64,000 nt of DNA. It comes from Thuidium tamariscinum (lineage: Eukaryota > Streptophyta > Bryopsida > Hypnales > Thuidiaceae). Each line of letters opens with the position of its first letter. Within the stretch, counting starts at the first letter, position 1. Shown one piece after another: positions 1 through 12,872 of this stretch. The stretch is taken from assembly GCA_947034885.2 (NCBI GenBank), contig OX344753.2, positions 7,688,001 through 7,752,000 on the forward strand, written 5' to 3'. The notes beneath the pieces are model-generated. The model worked only from the letters and a program-made list of their open reading frames with translations, ran no database searches and was not told the origin of the DNA. A program made the translations under genes and the position numbers.

Positions 1-3000
1 TGCAGTCGAGCCTTGCCCTTAATTCTACAGTTCACCTTGAAAATTTCCAAACGGAATGGTTCTTGAATTAATATACTCGACACCTGAATTGGACGGATGT
101 CCTTGCATGAACGAATCGATCCTCTGCAATGTAACGTGCTCGCACTTGTATAACAAATATTAATACCAGATGAATCAAATTGTCACCCGGCAAGACTTGG
201 CTTCGGTGCAGTTCCGAGAGAGAAAATTACTTGATATTTATAAGAGACTCATCAGAGACACCCGTGTCTTATGCAATCACAGCGCAAAACATTCAAAGTA
301 AAACGCTACCAGCATCCATTATATTCCCCGAATTAAAAGTCACATCGCTGAAATTAAAAGGCTGTTCCATGATTCCAGGAAATGCCAATCAAGGGAGATT
401 TTACCGGGATACACATGTCATGTCCGGCGGTCCAGGTGCATTACCTTCAGCAGCAAGTTAGACGTGCTGCAACCATCTGGATTCGGGAACGACCCACTTA
501 TTGCCTCATTATTCATTCAAAAATCAAAACCACACTGGTCCTACAAATAATGCACCCTGAAAATATATTGGACGTCACCGTCAACTTCGCAAACAGGCGC
601 ACTCTCGAAAATCACATCGACATGTATTGAAAAGAACAGACAGGACACCCTCCTGTCATGAGTCATTACAACTGAGAACAACATTTTAGAACATTTTCCA
701 ACCCCCATTTTCAATACTGGAATTCGGTTAGATAGTATTTTCTATATGTGAGCAACCGAAACCTCCTTCAAGTCAGGGAATTTGAACACCAGAACATTCG
801 GTGGAACACTACAGTGAAGAGCCAGAATCCATCTCCACATACATAACTTACAATTAACCTGGATAGCACAAATTGAACGTGAGAATGTCTTCCAGCGAGC
901 AGACAACAATATTAATTTCATAATGGACCCCGGATCACTGCCGAAAATGCGGTGCAGCTCCAGGACTTGCAATTGCAGTACAATGAATTACATAATGGCG
1001 CGACGCGAGGCGAGGCGAGGCGAGTCTCAGCTGGTAGTCAACAACGAGCTACGACCCGGAAACGTATAATTGAGTGGCCTCAGGCCGGCCGGACTAGCAA
1101 GCTAGTTTTACCGAGTCCTGCCCCGCCTGCTCGCCTGTCGTGGTTGGCTAGCCTACGTCTACAGGGGATTCTCATGCAGCTGGTCAAAGTGGCAGTGCAA
1201 GTAATTAAGAGCTTCAACTGACGGAGAGATAACACCCCTGGTGTCGAGATTCGAGATGGTTGCAACGGTCTCCCAGCGGCCTCTACCGACAGGGAGAAGC
1301 GATGAAGAGAAAGGGCCAAACTTGCGTTTTTCTCCATGCAGGAGGAGTACGCTCGATCTGCGCTCCTTGGAAGTCGGTCTCCCACCTGACACAACTGGCT
1401 CACCTTCCCGAGAACGGGTCTTCCAGGGGTCGCCCAGAACGACAGTATCTCAGTCAGGTGCAGGAGGAGGACTGATGGGGCAGCATTTAATGAGAAAGCT
1501 GCCTGGTGCAATTGAGACGCAAAGGGAAAACCCACGGTAGGACTTCATTACGGATTGACGACGACTTGGGCCGGGGCCGGGAAACAGCTGCTAACTTACT
1601 GCTACGCCTCGCCTTGTCAACACTTGGAAACGCAAGAGCCCTTTTTATTATAATTATTTTACAGTAAATTTGATGAAAAGACATCGATTTATTACGAAAG
1701 GGACCAGGGGGAGAAAGAACAGACACCAAGGGAGTGGACAGAAACAAACGCTAATGTAACTGGACTGACCAGGCACTAGATTTTTCTTTCTTGGTCGAAA
1801 GAAGGGCATGCAAACGAGAGTGAGACTGATTACATTCAGCTAGATGTCTTTAACATTCATGAGCTTCTCTGAAAAAACATTCATGACTTCCATCATGCAG
1901 ACTTGTCACATAACCATTGAATGCATTACAGTTTCAACACATTCAAACTGCACATATTATCTCTCTGAGGAGCCAAGGCATTCAGATTATAGAGGTCAGG
2001 GTGCTGAGTAGACGATGTGAGTGAGTGTTCTCACAACCTGTGGAGTATGGACTGATTGTCAGTGAGAAATCAAAATACTCTGTTCCATGACTGACAACAA
2101 TTGATGCATCGTTTCAAAGAAAAGAGATTAGAATTATGTAATCTTTCTCGAAGGCCACTGAAGATGAACACACATCAACGAAGAATTATGTAGATCTAGG
2201 TGGAAAAAGTCCATACCTGTCGTTGAAAATTCTGTTCAAAGGGGGTGCGGTCCCATTGGACAGGGATGCTCTACTCTGGCGTTCTTTGGATGAACCCTGC
2301 AGAGTACCTGTCTTTCAAACGAGAAACAAGAGAATGAAATATTGTTTTACGAAACTCACTGGAGAATAATGAAGTGATCTAATCTAGCCCGCAAACAGTA
2401 CCTGAGGAAAATCATGTGGGCGGTTCAGGAATAGAGACCATAATCTCAGTGATCTCTCCCAGAACGAACCAAGCCACTAGAGAGCTTGTACACTACCCTT
2501 CTAAGGAGCACGGATTTCAAATCGTCATTGAGAACTTAATGGATGGGTAATCATTTCAGCCTGCAACACCACGAAAGGAAAGTAGGAAACAATAGCAGAT
2601 AAGACCAAAAGCAGAATTCTATAAAGCAACGTCATGCATGGCAGGAAAATCCATGCAATATTGTGAGCTTACCATTACTGATTGTGTTTTTCGAACACAA
2701 AGTTCTATCGTGGAAAACTAAAAGCGCACATTGAGTTATCCATGTATCACTCGATTACTATTAAGCACCACTGTTGAACAAATGAGAAGCTGAACTACTT
2801 CAGCATGGCCAAAGGCCCTCGTAATGATCAGTAGGTAATTAATTAGGGTCACTAGCTTGTATCTAATTAATCTCACTCCAGTTTAGTGACCACGAGTCGT
2901 AGACGATATACTAAGGAACGCAAAGCTCCCAAAATGCGTGTAAAGAACGAAGAAGTTTAGGAAAGCAGCACACAGAGCTTTGTGCAAGTTGCAGGTCGCA

Positions 3001-4825
3001 ATGTCCACTCGAGTGCCCAGTGCCTGAGTTAGACTCGAAACACGATCCGTTAGAATATTACCAACAGCTTCCGGTGGTAACCTAACGCAAGTACCACAAG
3101 TGGGAGCAGCTCCCTCAAGCCACCAACGTGCACTCAAACCTCGTTATTTTGACCTTCTCTCGAACAACACTGATAAATTCTGCAAACTTCACACAACAGC
3201 ACTGACTGTAGCACACTTGTCACAGTGATAAGTTGGGACCACAGGAGGTAAGATATAATTAGCCAGAGCACATTATAGCACAGAACTGGCCCCACAAGCC
3301 AGAAATAGAGTTCGATCTCAAGAGGGTACGGTTCTCGGCTGGCGAGGAAAGTCTACTGCATTCACGTGTCGATCGTAAGTGGTTAACCTTCGCCACAACA
3401 TAACATTCAAACACAAATATTGCAAAAATACTATCAAACAGAACCATCCACGGCTTAGCAAACAAAGCAGTACCAAACCAGCAGGGCTAAATAAAGAAAT
3501 TGCGAACATTGTGCTTAGAATTACATACCTTCAAAGAAACACTCATACATGCGTGAGAAACCTCAAGTGTTAAATATCGAGATGGCTAGTCTAGCTTCGA
3601 GTTGAAGATCGATTTCAGCCGTTTCACAGTTTGGTTGCCTTGAAATGAGGACTCAGTTTGGGAAGCGTCTGCCAAATGTAAATGCGCTGAGGGGAATGAA
3701 GCCTGGTCCGAAGCTCGCAAATGTCGACCACCGCGGGGTGGAACACATGCACAGCTTCGGTCCACGCGGCATTCCTCACAGCGAAATTTACAACTCCTCC
3801 GATCGCCTCCGAAACACCGAAACACTGCAACCATATTTTCTCTCCACCTAGCCACACCAGGCTTTAAGCTAACTAGTGCCAAGTGTCAGTCGCTATTAAC
3901 TTCTCGCTTGAAACGCTGATACTAGCAGGAGGTGATGAAACGACCTCGCGTAATGGGAGATGGGAGACCCAAACCAACCCAAAACCAGCACTGCAGGAAG
4001 TCGCGTACAGATCAAGTTATGATCTCGACGGGACCTCCATGCCATGCCAGCCAGCGCGACGATCAAGTGACGTGTGACATATCCCTGGAATTGTCAGGGA
4101 GTCACACAAGTTAAAGTGAAGTTCCCCCAGGCAATTGCTTGCCATCCAGACCTTCCAGCTGGCGGAAAAGCACCAAGTTCGTGACAGGAAACGCGAAGCC
4201 CGAGGCGTCAGACGAGAAAGGAAGTGGTGTCAGGAGGATGTGTTTTTCTGTTTCCAGAAAGAAAGCCACCACTTGAATTAACATAACACTTACCAGGGCT
4301 GGTGCTAGTGGTACCCAGGAAGTGTACCACCCCCAGTCGGCACTAATTCAGACGAAGCCGCTGACTGGTTCGACTAGCTCGCCGACCAAGAAAGAGTCAT
4401 ATTATACACAGAATTCTGGACCATCATACGCTGCAACCTTACAACCGTCAGCTGATGACCCGCCAGCCCTCCAACGACACCCCCCATTGCTAGCTAACTT
4501 ACCACCCCAAGCTTGCGCCGTGGATCGGACGCAACGCACGTCACCAACGTCACGAACGCCAGACACCGAAACTGGAATTGACCCCGACCACTGCAAATTC
4601 GCACAAGCGATCGTCAACTCGCAAACACGCATCCCTACATCCCACTATGAACCTTCGACCGCAATTCTCGATCGATCGGCACGCTCTAGCTTACTGCGCA
4701 TTCACATCTTCGACCGCACTAATTAACTGACTGGCACTCCGAAACTTGCGAAGTGCGGACTGCGGCAAGATAGTGGCACGGAGGCCCAAAGGAGGAGACT
4801 CGAAGCAGTTGGTGAGCGGGATAGC
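1..4825 (-). other. Probable long spliced leader of an unidentified minus-strand gene
   Basis: This stretch is clearly richer in GC than the desert to its right and lies downstream, on the minus strand, of a TATA-like box at 4,855-4,861. Several strong minus-strand splice donors are visible: GTAAGT next to 4,502 and next to 4,294, GTATGT next to 3,530, GTAAGC near 2,690 and GTATGG near 2,214. Open frames exist (for example 3,586-3,882 and 1,080-1,535, both minus), but they are no more protein-like than the frames opposite them and match no family I know. The 3,586-3,882 frame is cysteine-rich in its first half, which could be chance or a small upstream ORF. I infer a multi-intron 5' leader or a non-coding transcript whose main coding part lies left of the window. 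The exon structure is not resolved. Confidence 0.4.
1003..1025. repeat. Short GGCGA pentamer microsatellite
   Basis: About four tandem copies of a GGCGA/GCGAG unit sit in the GC-rich left region. This is a plain simple repeat with no clear role. Confidence 0.7.
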
Positions 4826-4900
4826 TTAAGGAAGGAGGGCAGGGGACCGGGGGCATATATAGTGCTAGAGAACCGGACGGGACGGCGAGGGCGTGGCCCG
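4700..4900 (-). promoter_or_regulatory. Putative core promoter, minus strand
   Basis: On the minus strand a TATATA core at 4,855-4,861 lies in GC-rich DNA. A pyrimidine-rich stretch (CCCTGCCCTCCTTCC) follows 15 to 35 bases downstream, where a start site would be expected. The next few hundred bases end in consensus GTAAGT donors, as in a non-coding first exon. TATATA reads the same on both strands, so direction rests on the downstream donors. GC-rich flanking sequence runs to about 5,210, where AT-rich spacer begins abruptly. Confidence 0.45.
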
Positions 4901-6319
4901 CCGCGGGATACATGATGGTGCAACGAGAACTGACAACGAGAAATGACCCCTGACGCTCCTCTCATCGTGGCGTCGATGCTGCCTGGCCGGCATCCTGAAC
5001 CCACGACCATGAGCAGGCGACCACCAGCGCCCGCGACGCGCGCGGCTAACGTTGCGCCAGCGATCCCGCTCGCTCGCTCGAGGGGCGCGACCTCGATCGC
5101 CCCTCCGATGCGTCGGAGCTTCTGCCTGGTTCGTAGTATTGACTCGGCTGGCTTCGGGATTTACTTGGGGACGGGGTTGGGCAGGCTGCCCGGGCCGGAA
5201 AGTTCTTAAAGCCGTAAATGACTAAATGCCCATGGGGTTTGGACAAAAACACAAGTATGTTATAAATTATAAGTTCTACTCCATATGTATAATTTTTTTG
5301 TAGTTTGCATCGAAGAGGATAATGTGAAGCATTGAAAGTGAAAGTATTTGTTCAATTAAAATTGTAAAATTATTTTTAAATTCTCTTCAAACTTATTTCA
5401 AAGGTATAACTTCAAAAATCCATCAAAAATATTATTTTTATTTTTAGCATTAGATTTTTTTATTGGAAAAAATTGTAGTTTCTACTAATTTGTAAAAAAT
5501 TGTAGAAGATTTAGTAATGTGCACACCAAGACTTTTCTCAGATAGCAATTTTTTCAACACCAAGCCTAATTATATACACTTTGTGTTTTTTTTCTTATAA
5601 TTTTTATTTGACCATAATGGTCTTAGTTTTGAATATAAATATTGAAAGGTAGCCCAAGCCCTTTTTTTAAATAATAAAAATAATTGAGAAAAGGGGGGAT
5701 TTGCTAAGAAATTCTATCAAAAGTTGAAGACTAATAAAAATTAAAAAATGTTTACTTGAGCGTTTAGGGATTAACTCCTAAAATGCCCAATCAACCTTTT
5801 TATAGTCATTGCCCAACTTCAAGACTTGTCTAGATATCAAAAAATTATATTTTTTGAAATTTTATACTTTTTTTTATGCAATTTGTCAAGTTGATTATAG
5901 CCCAAATCAAATTATTTTGAAATTTTATTAAGACAAAACTCCACTTTTGATCATTTTTCAAAATCAAACACTGCAAAAAATGTTCACAAAAAATATAATG
6001 TTGTAGGAGAAAAATGGCTAGCAAATTTAATGCCATTCCAAAAAAAGAAAAGGTAGACAAGGGATTAATTGGTTTGAATATGCAATGAATAGGTAGCTAA
6101 GCATAGTTGAGGGAATTTTTGCTTATTCAATGTGTGTCAATTGACAATGCATCCAAAAATGGAAGTCACCTCCTAGTTTGCCATTAGTTCCTCCCCTCTA
6201 TCGAAAATCAAAGGCCATTGATTTCTCTTAAAAAATGCTTGCCTTTCAAAATGCCGTTGATTTTTCAAAAAATCACAAGTTGTTGATCTTCATCAGATTT
6301 AATTTGAGCCGTTCAAATA

Positions 6320-6462
6320 TGAACTCAAAATATAAATACAAATACTCTATGAATACAAAATAAAAATATAGTACCATATATAGATATTGATATTTGATAT
6401 GGATACGGATACAAATAGTAATTATAGATATAAATACAGATAGGGAGTGGATATGGATACAA
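6320..6462. repeat. Degenerate GATAC/AATAC quasi-periodic repeat
   Basis: Loose iterations of GGATAC, AATACAAAT and ATAGATAT recur every 6 to 12 bases without a fixed period. A similar tract, reading as the complement, lies at 28,317-28,500. This looks like an old degenerate minisatellite. Confidence 0.5.
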
Positions 6463-6681
6463 GATTTTAAATTGTCCCATATTAATTGTCAAGTTAATTA
6501 GATTTTCAAAATTACAAGTAGGTCAAGGGAGGGGAGGGAAATGATATTAATTTTTTTAAACCATAGGGGGTCTAAGGGGGAATTTATTATTTTTCTTAAA
6601 AAAATTTAAATTTTAAAATTGTTTTGGATGCATTGTGACATAGAGTAGAATGCATTCAAAAGTAGTAGTCACTACCACAAT

Positions 6682-6850
6682 GATATTCTACAACCATTGA
6701 AGGTGTTTATGATATAAACACCTATAATCTAGGTTTTTATAATATAAATTCACTATAATTATTTAAAAAAATCTATAAAAAAGATACTTGTACTATAGGT
6801 GTATAGTCTTTTCAAAGGCTTATAGGCCTATACTCCATGGTTCACATACT
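6682..6850 (+). repeat. Dispersed repeat, copy 1 (inverted relative near 43.8 kb)
   Basis: This sequence is clearly related to the complement of 43,719-43,867. Shared landmarks, in order, are CTACAACCATTGAAGG, a palindromic GGTGTTTAT..ATAAACACC core, CACTATAATT, a TATAGTCTT stretch, GGCTTATAGG and GGTTCACAT. I could not define terminal repeats or a target duplication, so the class is unknown. It is probably a non-autonomous DNA transposon. Confidence 0.6.
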
Positions 6851-7404
6851 AAATAGCAATCTTCTATTCTTATCTAGCAAGTTATTTATATAAAACATTA
6901 AATATGATTCTTATTAATAGCTAAATTTGTTTGGGTGATTCATTAGAAGAGATTTAAAGACTCTAGAAGGTTACTTTAGAGTTGTTCCCTGATACTCTTT
7001 CCAATGTTGGAGACCAACTGCTACTAGTCTGAATATTCAAAATTAAATTAATTAAATTTAAATTAATTTCTAAATTAATTTTAAATAATAATAATAATAT
7101 AGATAATATTTATATAATATTTAATAATTAATAAATTACTTAATAGTATATAATGTAGCATTTACTTGACTACATCAAATTTCTTACATGGTAGCACTCC
7201 TACATTCTAAGAACTTTCAATCTTTAACCTTGTGCACATGTAGCTATGTGAGGGCTCCATCTGGTCTTTCAAGGCCTAAGGTGGGCCTCCATCCCGTAAG
7301 TTCCAACTCAATCCCAGCCACCGCTATGTCCTTTTTTCCCATAGTATTTGCTAGCTTGGGAGGAATCGGAAGTCACCCCCTACAACTCTATACAATATAT
7401 ATAA

Positions 7405-7885
7405 GAGAGAGAGAGAGACAAAGCAAAAACACATGGTGCCTTCCATAGTTTGACAAGCCTTTTTTTGGCTCTTCTGGATTGATCCTGTAGACAAAACTGT
7501 GGGTATACAAACAATAAGGGCTCAAACCCTAAGTTGGATGAACCCTATGCCTTGAAGGTTGGGTTGAGCTAATCCACACTTCCGCACCCTTACACTTGAC
7601 CTTGCATGCCTTCTGTTGGCCTCATGTGCGTGAGCCTAGAGAGACAAAAGAAAAGAGACGTTTTGGAGTTGCATGGTGCTTTCCCTTGTTGTAATAGGGC
7701 TAACTTTGGCCTTTGTGATTCACTCTGTAGGCAAAAACTTGCGGTAAACGAATGGTGAGAGCTCAAGTCACATGATCCATTAGCCCTAAGTTGTAAGAGC
7801 TAAGATGAATGAATCCAGGCTTCCGCACCCTAATATTCAATGTCACACAATCTTCTTGAGTTTCATGTGCGTAGGCCTTTTGAGA
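7405..7885. repeat. Diverged tandem duplication, period about 240 bp
   Basis: Two units start at about 7,431 and 7,671. Each opens with CATGGTGC followed by a T-rich stretch, then contains the word CTTCCGCACCCT, then CATGTGCGT, and is preceded by an AGAGAGACAAA stretch. The copies have diverged substantially. No coding frame crosses both. The region just before (7,188-7,400) is somewhat richer in GC but unassigned. Confidence 0.6.
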
Positions 7886-8712
7886 AGTCACAAATCTCCT
7901 CTAATGTGAGGTTCAAAATTGCTCTAATGTATTCTTCTCCAAAATAATGTCAATTTTTTTTCATTTATTCTTACAAGATGAAACTAGTGAATTCTTCTAG
8001 TAAATTTGTTTAATTGTATCTTTTTAAATTTGAGACAAAAATTGAAATTACAAAAAGATTACAATGAATAGACATGAGATATAGTTTTAAATGTGTGTTT
8101 TTCTTGCCCTATAAAATTTTTTGTTCAACTTTCCAAAAAATCCAAAAATGCATGTGTCTTATAGCTTGAGTGATATTGTATAAAATAAAAATCAAGTTGA
8201 AAACATATAAAAAGATAATAAATACTTATTTTTTATTTTTTAGAAATTAAATAAATACAAGAATGTGAATAAATATAATGAAAACCAAAAAATGAAGAAA
8301 TTTTTACTACAGCACTCACTTGCTATCAATGCTAATGGGGATGACGTTTTATTCCATGTTTTGTTAAACACCATACAACCTATAATTTTTTTTAAACTCA
8401 TATTCTAAAAATTTGATTAAAAACATTTTTCATTTTTGTTTTGGTAAGATTTGACTTTGTTTCTTGCAAAATGTTTTTTCAATGAGACGCCCTCATTGTT
8501 AATCCTTGATGATTTAATTACTATAACAAAATGAATGTTTTAAGAAACCAAGAAAAGCAAGCAAAACAATGTTGATTACAATAATTGGTTAGAATATCTA
8601 AATTGGTTATGATGCTTTCAATTATACATGTTATGTCATCATTCACTTCTTTTTTAGTATACCATATTAAAAAATATTTTATAAAATTTCCTAAGGACTT
8701 TGATGTAGCAAT

Positions 8713-10135
8713 AAGGGTAGTCACACCTTCTTCACCTTCCAAGTCTTTTATGAAGAATTGAGAAGTGGTAGTTTTGGATTGGCTTTAGGTAAACCCTCAA
8801 TGGTAGAATATATTTTTCTTCTATAAAATCTTCAAAGCATCTATTCTTCTACACCAAAAGTCCAAAGTTGTATATTGAGCATGAAGAATCATTCACAAAC
8901 AAACATTTTCACTTGCCACTCCATTATTTCTACTAATCTCATCGTTGCAACCTCCTTTTTTTGTCAACTTTGCAAATATTTGCAGTGACTCAAGCTTAGC
9001 TTGTTGCAATGATTTGCTCTTGGAATCTTGCAAAATCAACTTGCTTAACCCCTAAAGGACCAAGGCCTTTTTTCTGTCAAAAACCTCTCAAAACTGCCAT
9101 TTCTGTTGCATTCATCCAAGAAAACAAAAAACATATTTTTTTAAGAATCTAACCGTAGGATCTTGTACTTAACTTGATTGAGATCATGTGGTAAAAATTT
9201 CATGAAATTTGACCGTACAAATTGGAAGATATGAGCATTCAAAGTTGGAAATACAAGTTTTTTTGAACTGTGGTTTGCAATTTCAGATGACTTTGACTGG
9301 AATTTGTATTAAAAAATTGCACTATAGACTTTGAATTTATAATTTTTTGTGTTAAGAAATTGAGTTGAGAGTCTAGGAAAAAAATTTCACACAAAAAACA
9401 CTTGATTTTCATTCTTTAAAAAATTGTTAAATAGATGTAGGTCCAAGATTGAAAGAAAAACTAAATGGTTAATAACTCTAAGATGGGATTGAAGTACAAT
9501 AATCCCAATGATGATATTGTTCTAGAAAGTAAACATAACCTTGTCCAACAATTTTTTTTGAAAAATTGTGAAAATTGCATTCAAAAATGAATCCTATAAG
9601 TTATTTTTTCAAAAAATTGTTTAGATTGCCCAAAAAACAAGATTGTCCATAACTTTCTCATTATAAGTTCAAATAGAATGAATCAAAGCTTCACATGTAG
9701 GCAAAAATATATTATTTTAGAAAAAAAAATTAAAAAATTAAATTTTGACTTTTTGCAAAAAAAAAATTCTGCCCACCGAATGAAAATTTGGGCTTTTTGT
9801 GGTATAACTTTTGCTCCCGGTCACCAATTGAAATAAAAATTACATTCCCATGAAGCTAATCAATTTTCCTATCTTATGAGAAAGTTTCAAAAATATTCAT
9901 TAAAAATTGAGGTCTACGGAACTTGCCCGAACTCCAAATTGTCCCCCGAGGGGACAATGGTCCTTTAGGGGTTAATTGATTCTCCAACATTTCATTCTCT
10001 ACATTCTTTCAGTCCAAAAAGAATGTCACAGCTTCTTTACCTAAAAACTATAGCCCATTAGCTCTTACTTTCCTTTAAAAGTAGGTATTTCTTTAGAGAA
10101 GTTGTACATGGTGATGAAGGTGTGACTACCCCTAA
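8713..10135. mobile_element. Larger inverted-repeat element enclosing a TTAA-flanked element
   Basis: The ends at about 8,713 and 10,135 are near-complementary: AGGGTAGTCACACCTTC on the left and, read from the right, GGGGTAGTCACACCTTC, with CACC following on both after a short divergence. A complete TTAA-flanked element (9,049-9,971) lies inside, so the outer unit is older. No transposase frame is visible and the target duplication is unclear. Confidence 0.5.
9049..9971 (+). mobile_element. piggyBac-like non-autonomous element, 923 bp
   Basis: The termini are CCCCTAAAGGACC and its complement GGTCCTTTAGGGG, flanked directly by TTAA on each side (9,045-9,048 and 9,972-9,975). TTAA target duplication next to CCC-starting termini is the hallmark of piggyBac elements; assignment rests on that alone. 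There is no coding frame inside. The interior (for example AACCGTAGGATCTTGTA near 9,150) recurs at 10,320, near 25,450 in reverse, and near 50,110. Terminal identity suggests this is one of the younger copies. Confidence 0.7.
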
Positions 10136-10223
10136 TGTATAGTGCAGCTCTTATAGACAAACTTGTAATGCATATATGAAGGTAAAACCTTAAATGAGAG
10201 GATTCTTTAATTATTCAATTTAA

Positions 10224-11123
10224 CCCCTTAAGATCTTTGACTACATTTTCGCCAAAAATGATACAAACTACCATTTCTAGTATAAGTACAAAATTTTGAA
10301 GAAAAACATTTTGGACACACATAACCATAGGATCTTGTAGTATGCTAGTTTGAAAAAATAAAGAAAAAACTTCATAAATTTCCACTATGTGGATTGCAAG
10401 ATATTAGTATTTGAATCAACATGGATTTTCTTTCTAGCCCTACGGAAATAAACATCAATTGCACTTCATAAGGTCACATTTTCATCAAAAATGTCTATAT
10501 TTGTGGTGTTCCTTTGGATTCATTCTTCAAAAGCAAGTTGGATACAAGCTTGAAAATTTTCAAATTATTTGAAATTGTACAATATGTAGGAGAAAAAGAG
10601 TAAATAAACAAAGTAGAAAATAATTTAAAATACAAAATTGTTAAGAGTATAATTATGGAATTAAAAAATTCCAATCCAATGGTTGTAATGTTATAATAAA
10701 CAATCTACTTCCTACAATTTTGGTTTTTTCAAAACATATTGAAAATTGAGTTGGATAAAGGACTTCAAAGTTTATTCTAGAGTAGAAAATCTATAATTAG
10801 GCCATAACTAAAACTAGAATTCCTCATAACTACCATCTTATTAATCAAAATAAAATGATTCAAAGCCATGTATATATAAATCTATGAAACCAATTTCAAA
10901 TTTTGATTCTAAAAAAAGTAATCTTCAAAAATTGCTGAGCAGGAAAAATAATCTACAACCATACAATAACTTTTTAATCATGTGCTTAGAAGTCATGAAA
11001 ATTGTTGCACATTAAAGCTACTCCTTGTCCACATGTTATATGATTTTTTTTTTAAAAATTGCTTTCTTAGTAAGCTATTCAAAATGTCAATTTGCAAAAG
11101 AATACAACATGGTCCTTTAGAGG
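10224..11123 (-). mobile_element. piggyBac-like non-autonomous element, 900 bp
   Basis: Flanked by TTAA at 10,220-10,223 and 11,124-11,127. It begins CCCCTTAAGATC and ends GGTCCTTTAGAGG, a diverged version of the terminal repeat. Its interior matches the reverse complement of the element at 24,613-25,553 through most of its length, including the ATAGGATCTTGTAGTA block and the block around TGAAAATTGTTGCACATTAAAGC. No coding capacity. Confidence 0.65.
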
Positions 11124-11229
11124 TTAAGAGATTTTTGAGATGTGCTAGCATCAACAATAACTTATGTAAAATCTACAATTTCAAATATCTTTGTCGATCG
11201 AAAAATTGTAAGATATGGATTTACAATAA

Positions 11230-11881
11230 CCCCTAAATGCCCAAAAGGCATGTTTAGAGCTTCTTTGAATTTGCTATTCATTGAACAAAATGCCAACATT
11301 TTGGTAATTAAGTTGTATCAGTTTTATTAAAAATGTAACCGTACAAATTCAAACTAGACATGTTAAAGATTGCATAGGAAAAGAAAATACAACAATATCA
11401 CTTATGAAGTGAAAGATTATAATGTTTGACCATGAGGGTGTTTAAACTACAAAAGTGATGTGAAGTCTTTCTATCCTCTTTTTGCAAGTCAAATCTAAAT
11501 TGTTGGGGACCAAAAAAATATGAAGTTGAAGGGCCTAACATGCAAAATTCCAATCAATTTATGGTTTATCAAAATCTATTGTACAACTTTTTAAATGAAT
11601 TTTGAATGTGATTTTTTCTCTGAGATTTAGTGTATTTGAGGCTCATTTTCAAGAGCTCTCAACTCTACAAAAAGTCAAGATTGCAATGGGTACCCTTACA
11701 CAAAATCTTGAATAGAAAAATCACTATCACTCATTTTCAAGATTAGTTTTTTGACACTCAAACTTGACTTCAATAAGAACTTTTCAAAAATATAAACCAC
11801 TAAAAATAGCAACTTGGTTAGGTTTTATTTAACTTTAAAGTTTTGCAAACACCAAACTTTGATGCCTTCAGCATTTAGGAG
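11230..11881 (+). mobile_element. piggyBac-like element, 650-bp subfamily
   Basis: It starts CCCCTAAATGCCC after ATAA and ends GCATTTAGGAG before TTAA (11,882-11,885). The interior is shared with 33,602-34,309: both carry GAGCTTCTTTGAATTTGCT just inside the left end, CCAACATTTTG, and a CAATCAATTTATGG-like block. No coding frame. Confidence 0.55.
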
Positions 11882-12120
11882 TTAATAGTTCCATTTAAGA
11901 ATTCAAAGCTTGCTACAGCATGCATTAAAATGCCAACAGATACATTTTTGTAGTTATTTTTGGTCTCCTTGGTCTGGATGAATGAGTTATACTTCATCCA
12001 CAGTCTACTTGTTTCATCTAAAATTACAGATGTACTGTACTTCAATGTAAGTAGCTTCAGCATTTCCCACCCAGAAACTCACAACTTGCACTGGCTTCCA
12101 AAATCGAAAAATAAAAACTT

Positions 12121-12370
12121 CCTTTTTTTTTGAACAAATGGAAAGAACCATTGCATTAAAAAAAAACACCACCAGAACGGTTAAGCCAAAAAGGCTGGCG
12201 GGGAGAGACGACAATGCACAAAAACAAACTAAAACTAAGAGCTGGTTTTCATTAAGGCCCTGGACGTTTGGGTGCTTTCCTCTGAGCTCGGGTTCCGGGG
12301 TTTGGCTCCCCTCCGATTCCTCCAGTCCTTGAAAGTTGGCTTTGTGGACCTGGAGGGCCTGGACCATGGC
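12121..12370 (-). mobile_element. LINE 3' tail, minus orientation
   Basis: Read on the minus strand, this ends in AATGCAATGGTTC, then TTTCCATTTGTTC, then a run of nine A. That tail style (an AATG-containing T-rich stretch, CATTTGT, poly-A) is typical of plant L1-type LINEs and recurs at 16,593, 14,029 and 51,650. GC is well above the surroundings. Open minus-strand frames continue left of the tail to about 12,757, possibly more of the same element, but I recognise no reverse transcriptase motif there. The 5' end is not defined. Confidence 0.5.
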
Positions 12371-12790
12371 CCGGAGGCTCTAAGTTATTTGAAGAAAAAA
12401 ACCAGCCGGTAGTTGCGCTACAACCGTGGCGAGTGTGTCAGACAGAGAGCAAGGAGTGCGGCCCTGATGACAAGTGCATGTAGATTTATTGGCTCCCCTC
12501 CCATCCGGCTGCTGGACGTCCAGGGGCCTAATGGGAAACGCCCCTAAGTGAAGATAGGCCTTGCTTCCTTCAGATGATGGAAGACCCAAATCTAGAGGCA
12601 ATAACAGGGGACGTAAGCCGTAAGCTATCAAACTTGGCCCAAATGGTCGTAACTTAGCATCCTGTGGATGTTGGCGTGCACTGCATTGAGCTTTCAATTG
12701 TGCGGCTCGTCCTGAGTCAAGGAGCGCATCCCAAATTGCAGCCTGTGTGAACTCCACGGGCCACCGCTGCTGAGGAAAGACTGCTGGTAC
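12371..12790 (-). other. GC-richer segment upstream of the LINE tail, identity unclear
   Basis: A minus-strand open frame of about 125 codons (12,380-12,757) runs through a GC-rich patch in the desert. It lacks any motif I recognise. Position and composition suggest that it belongs to the degraded LINE whose tail is at 12,121-12,370. A second T-run at 12,796-12,803 might be the tail of a neighbouring insertion. Confidence 0.3.
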
Positions 12791-12872
12791 CTCCTTTTTT
12801 TTGTTTTGAAACTAAGGAAAAATTGGGGAAAAAAAATCAATGGGCAATGGTATGGAGGATGCCCAAAGTTAA

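Noticed and set aside
1080-1535. Minus-strand open frame of 151 codons, the longest in the left region
   Set aside because: Overlapping frames on both strands are also open because the DNA is GC-rich; the sequence has no domain-like pattern and no supporting splice chain.
4322-4726. Plus-strand open frame of 134 codons
   Set aside because: It lies antisense to the inferred minus-strand promoter leader, is rich in Pro, Thr and Ser through base composition, and has no family resemblance or splice context.
12380-12757. Minus-strand frame of 125 codons as a host gene
   Set aside because: It lies next to a LINE tail inside the desert, has no known domain, and is better seen as transposon debris.
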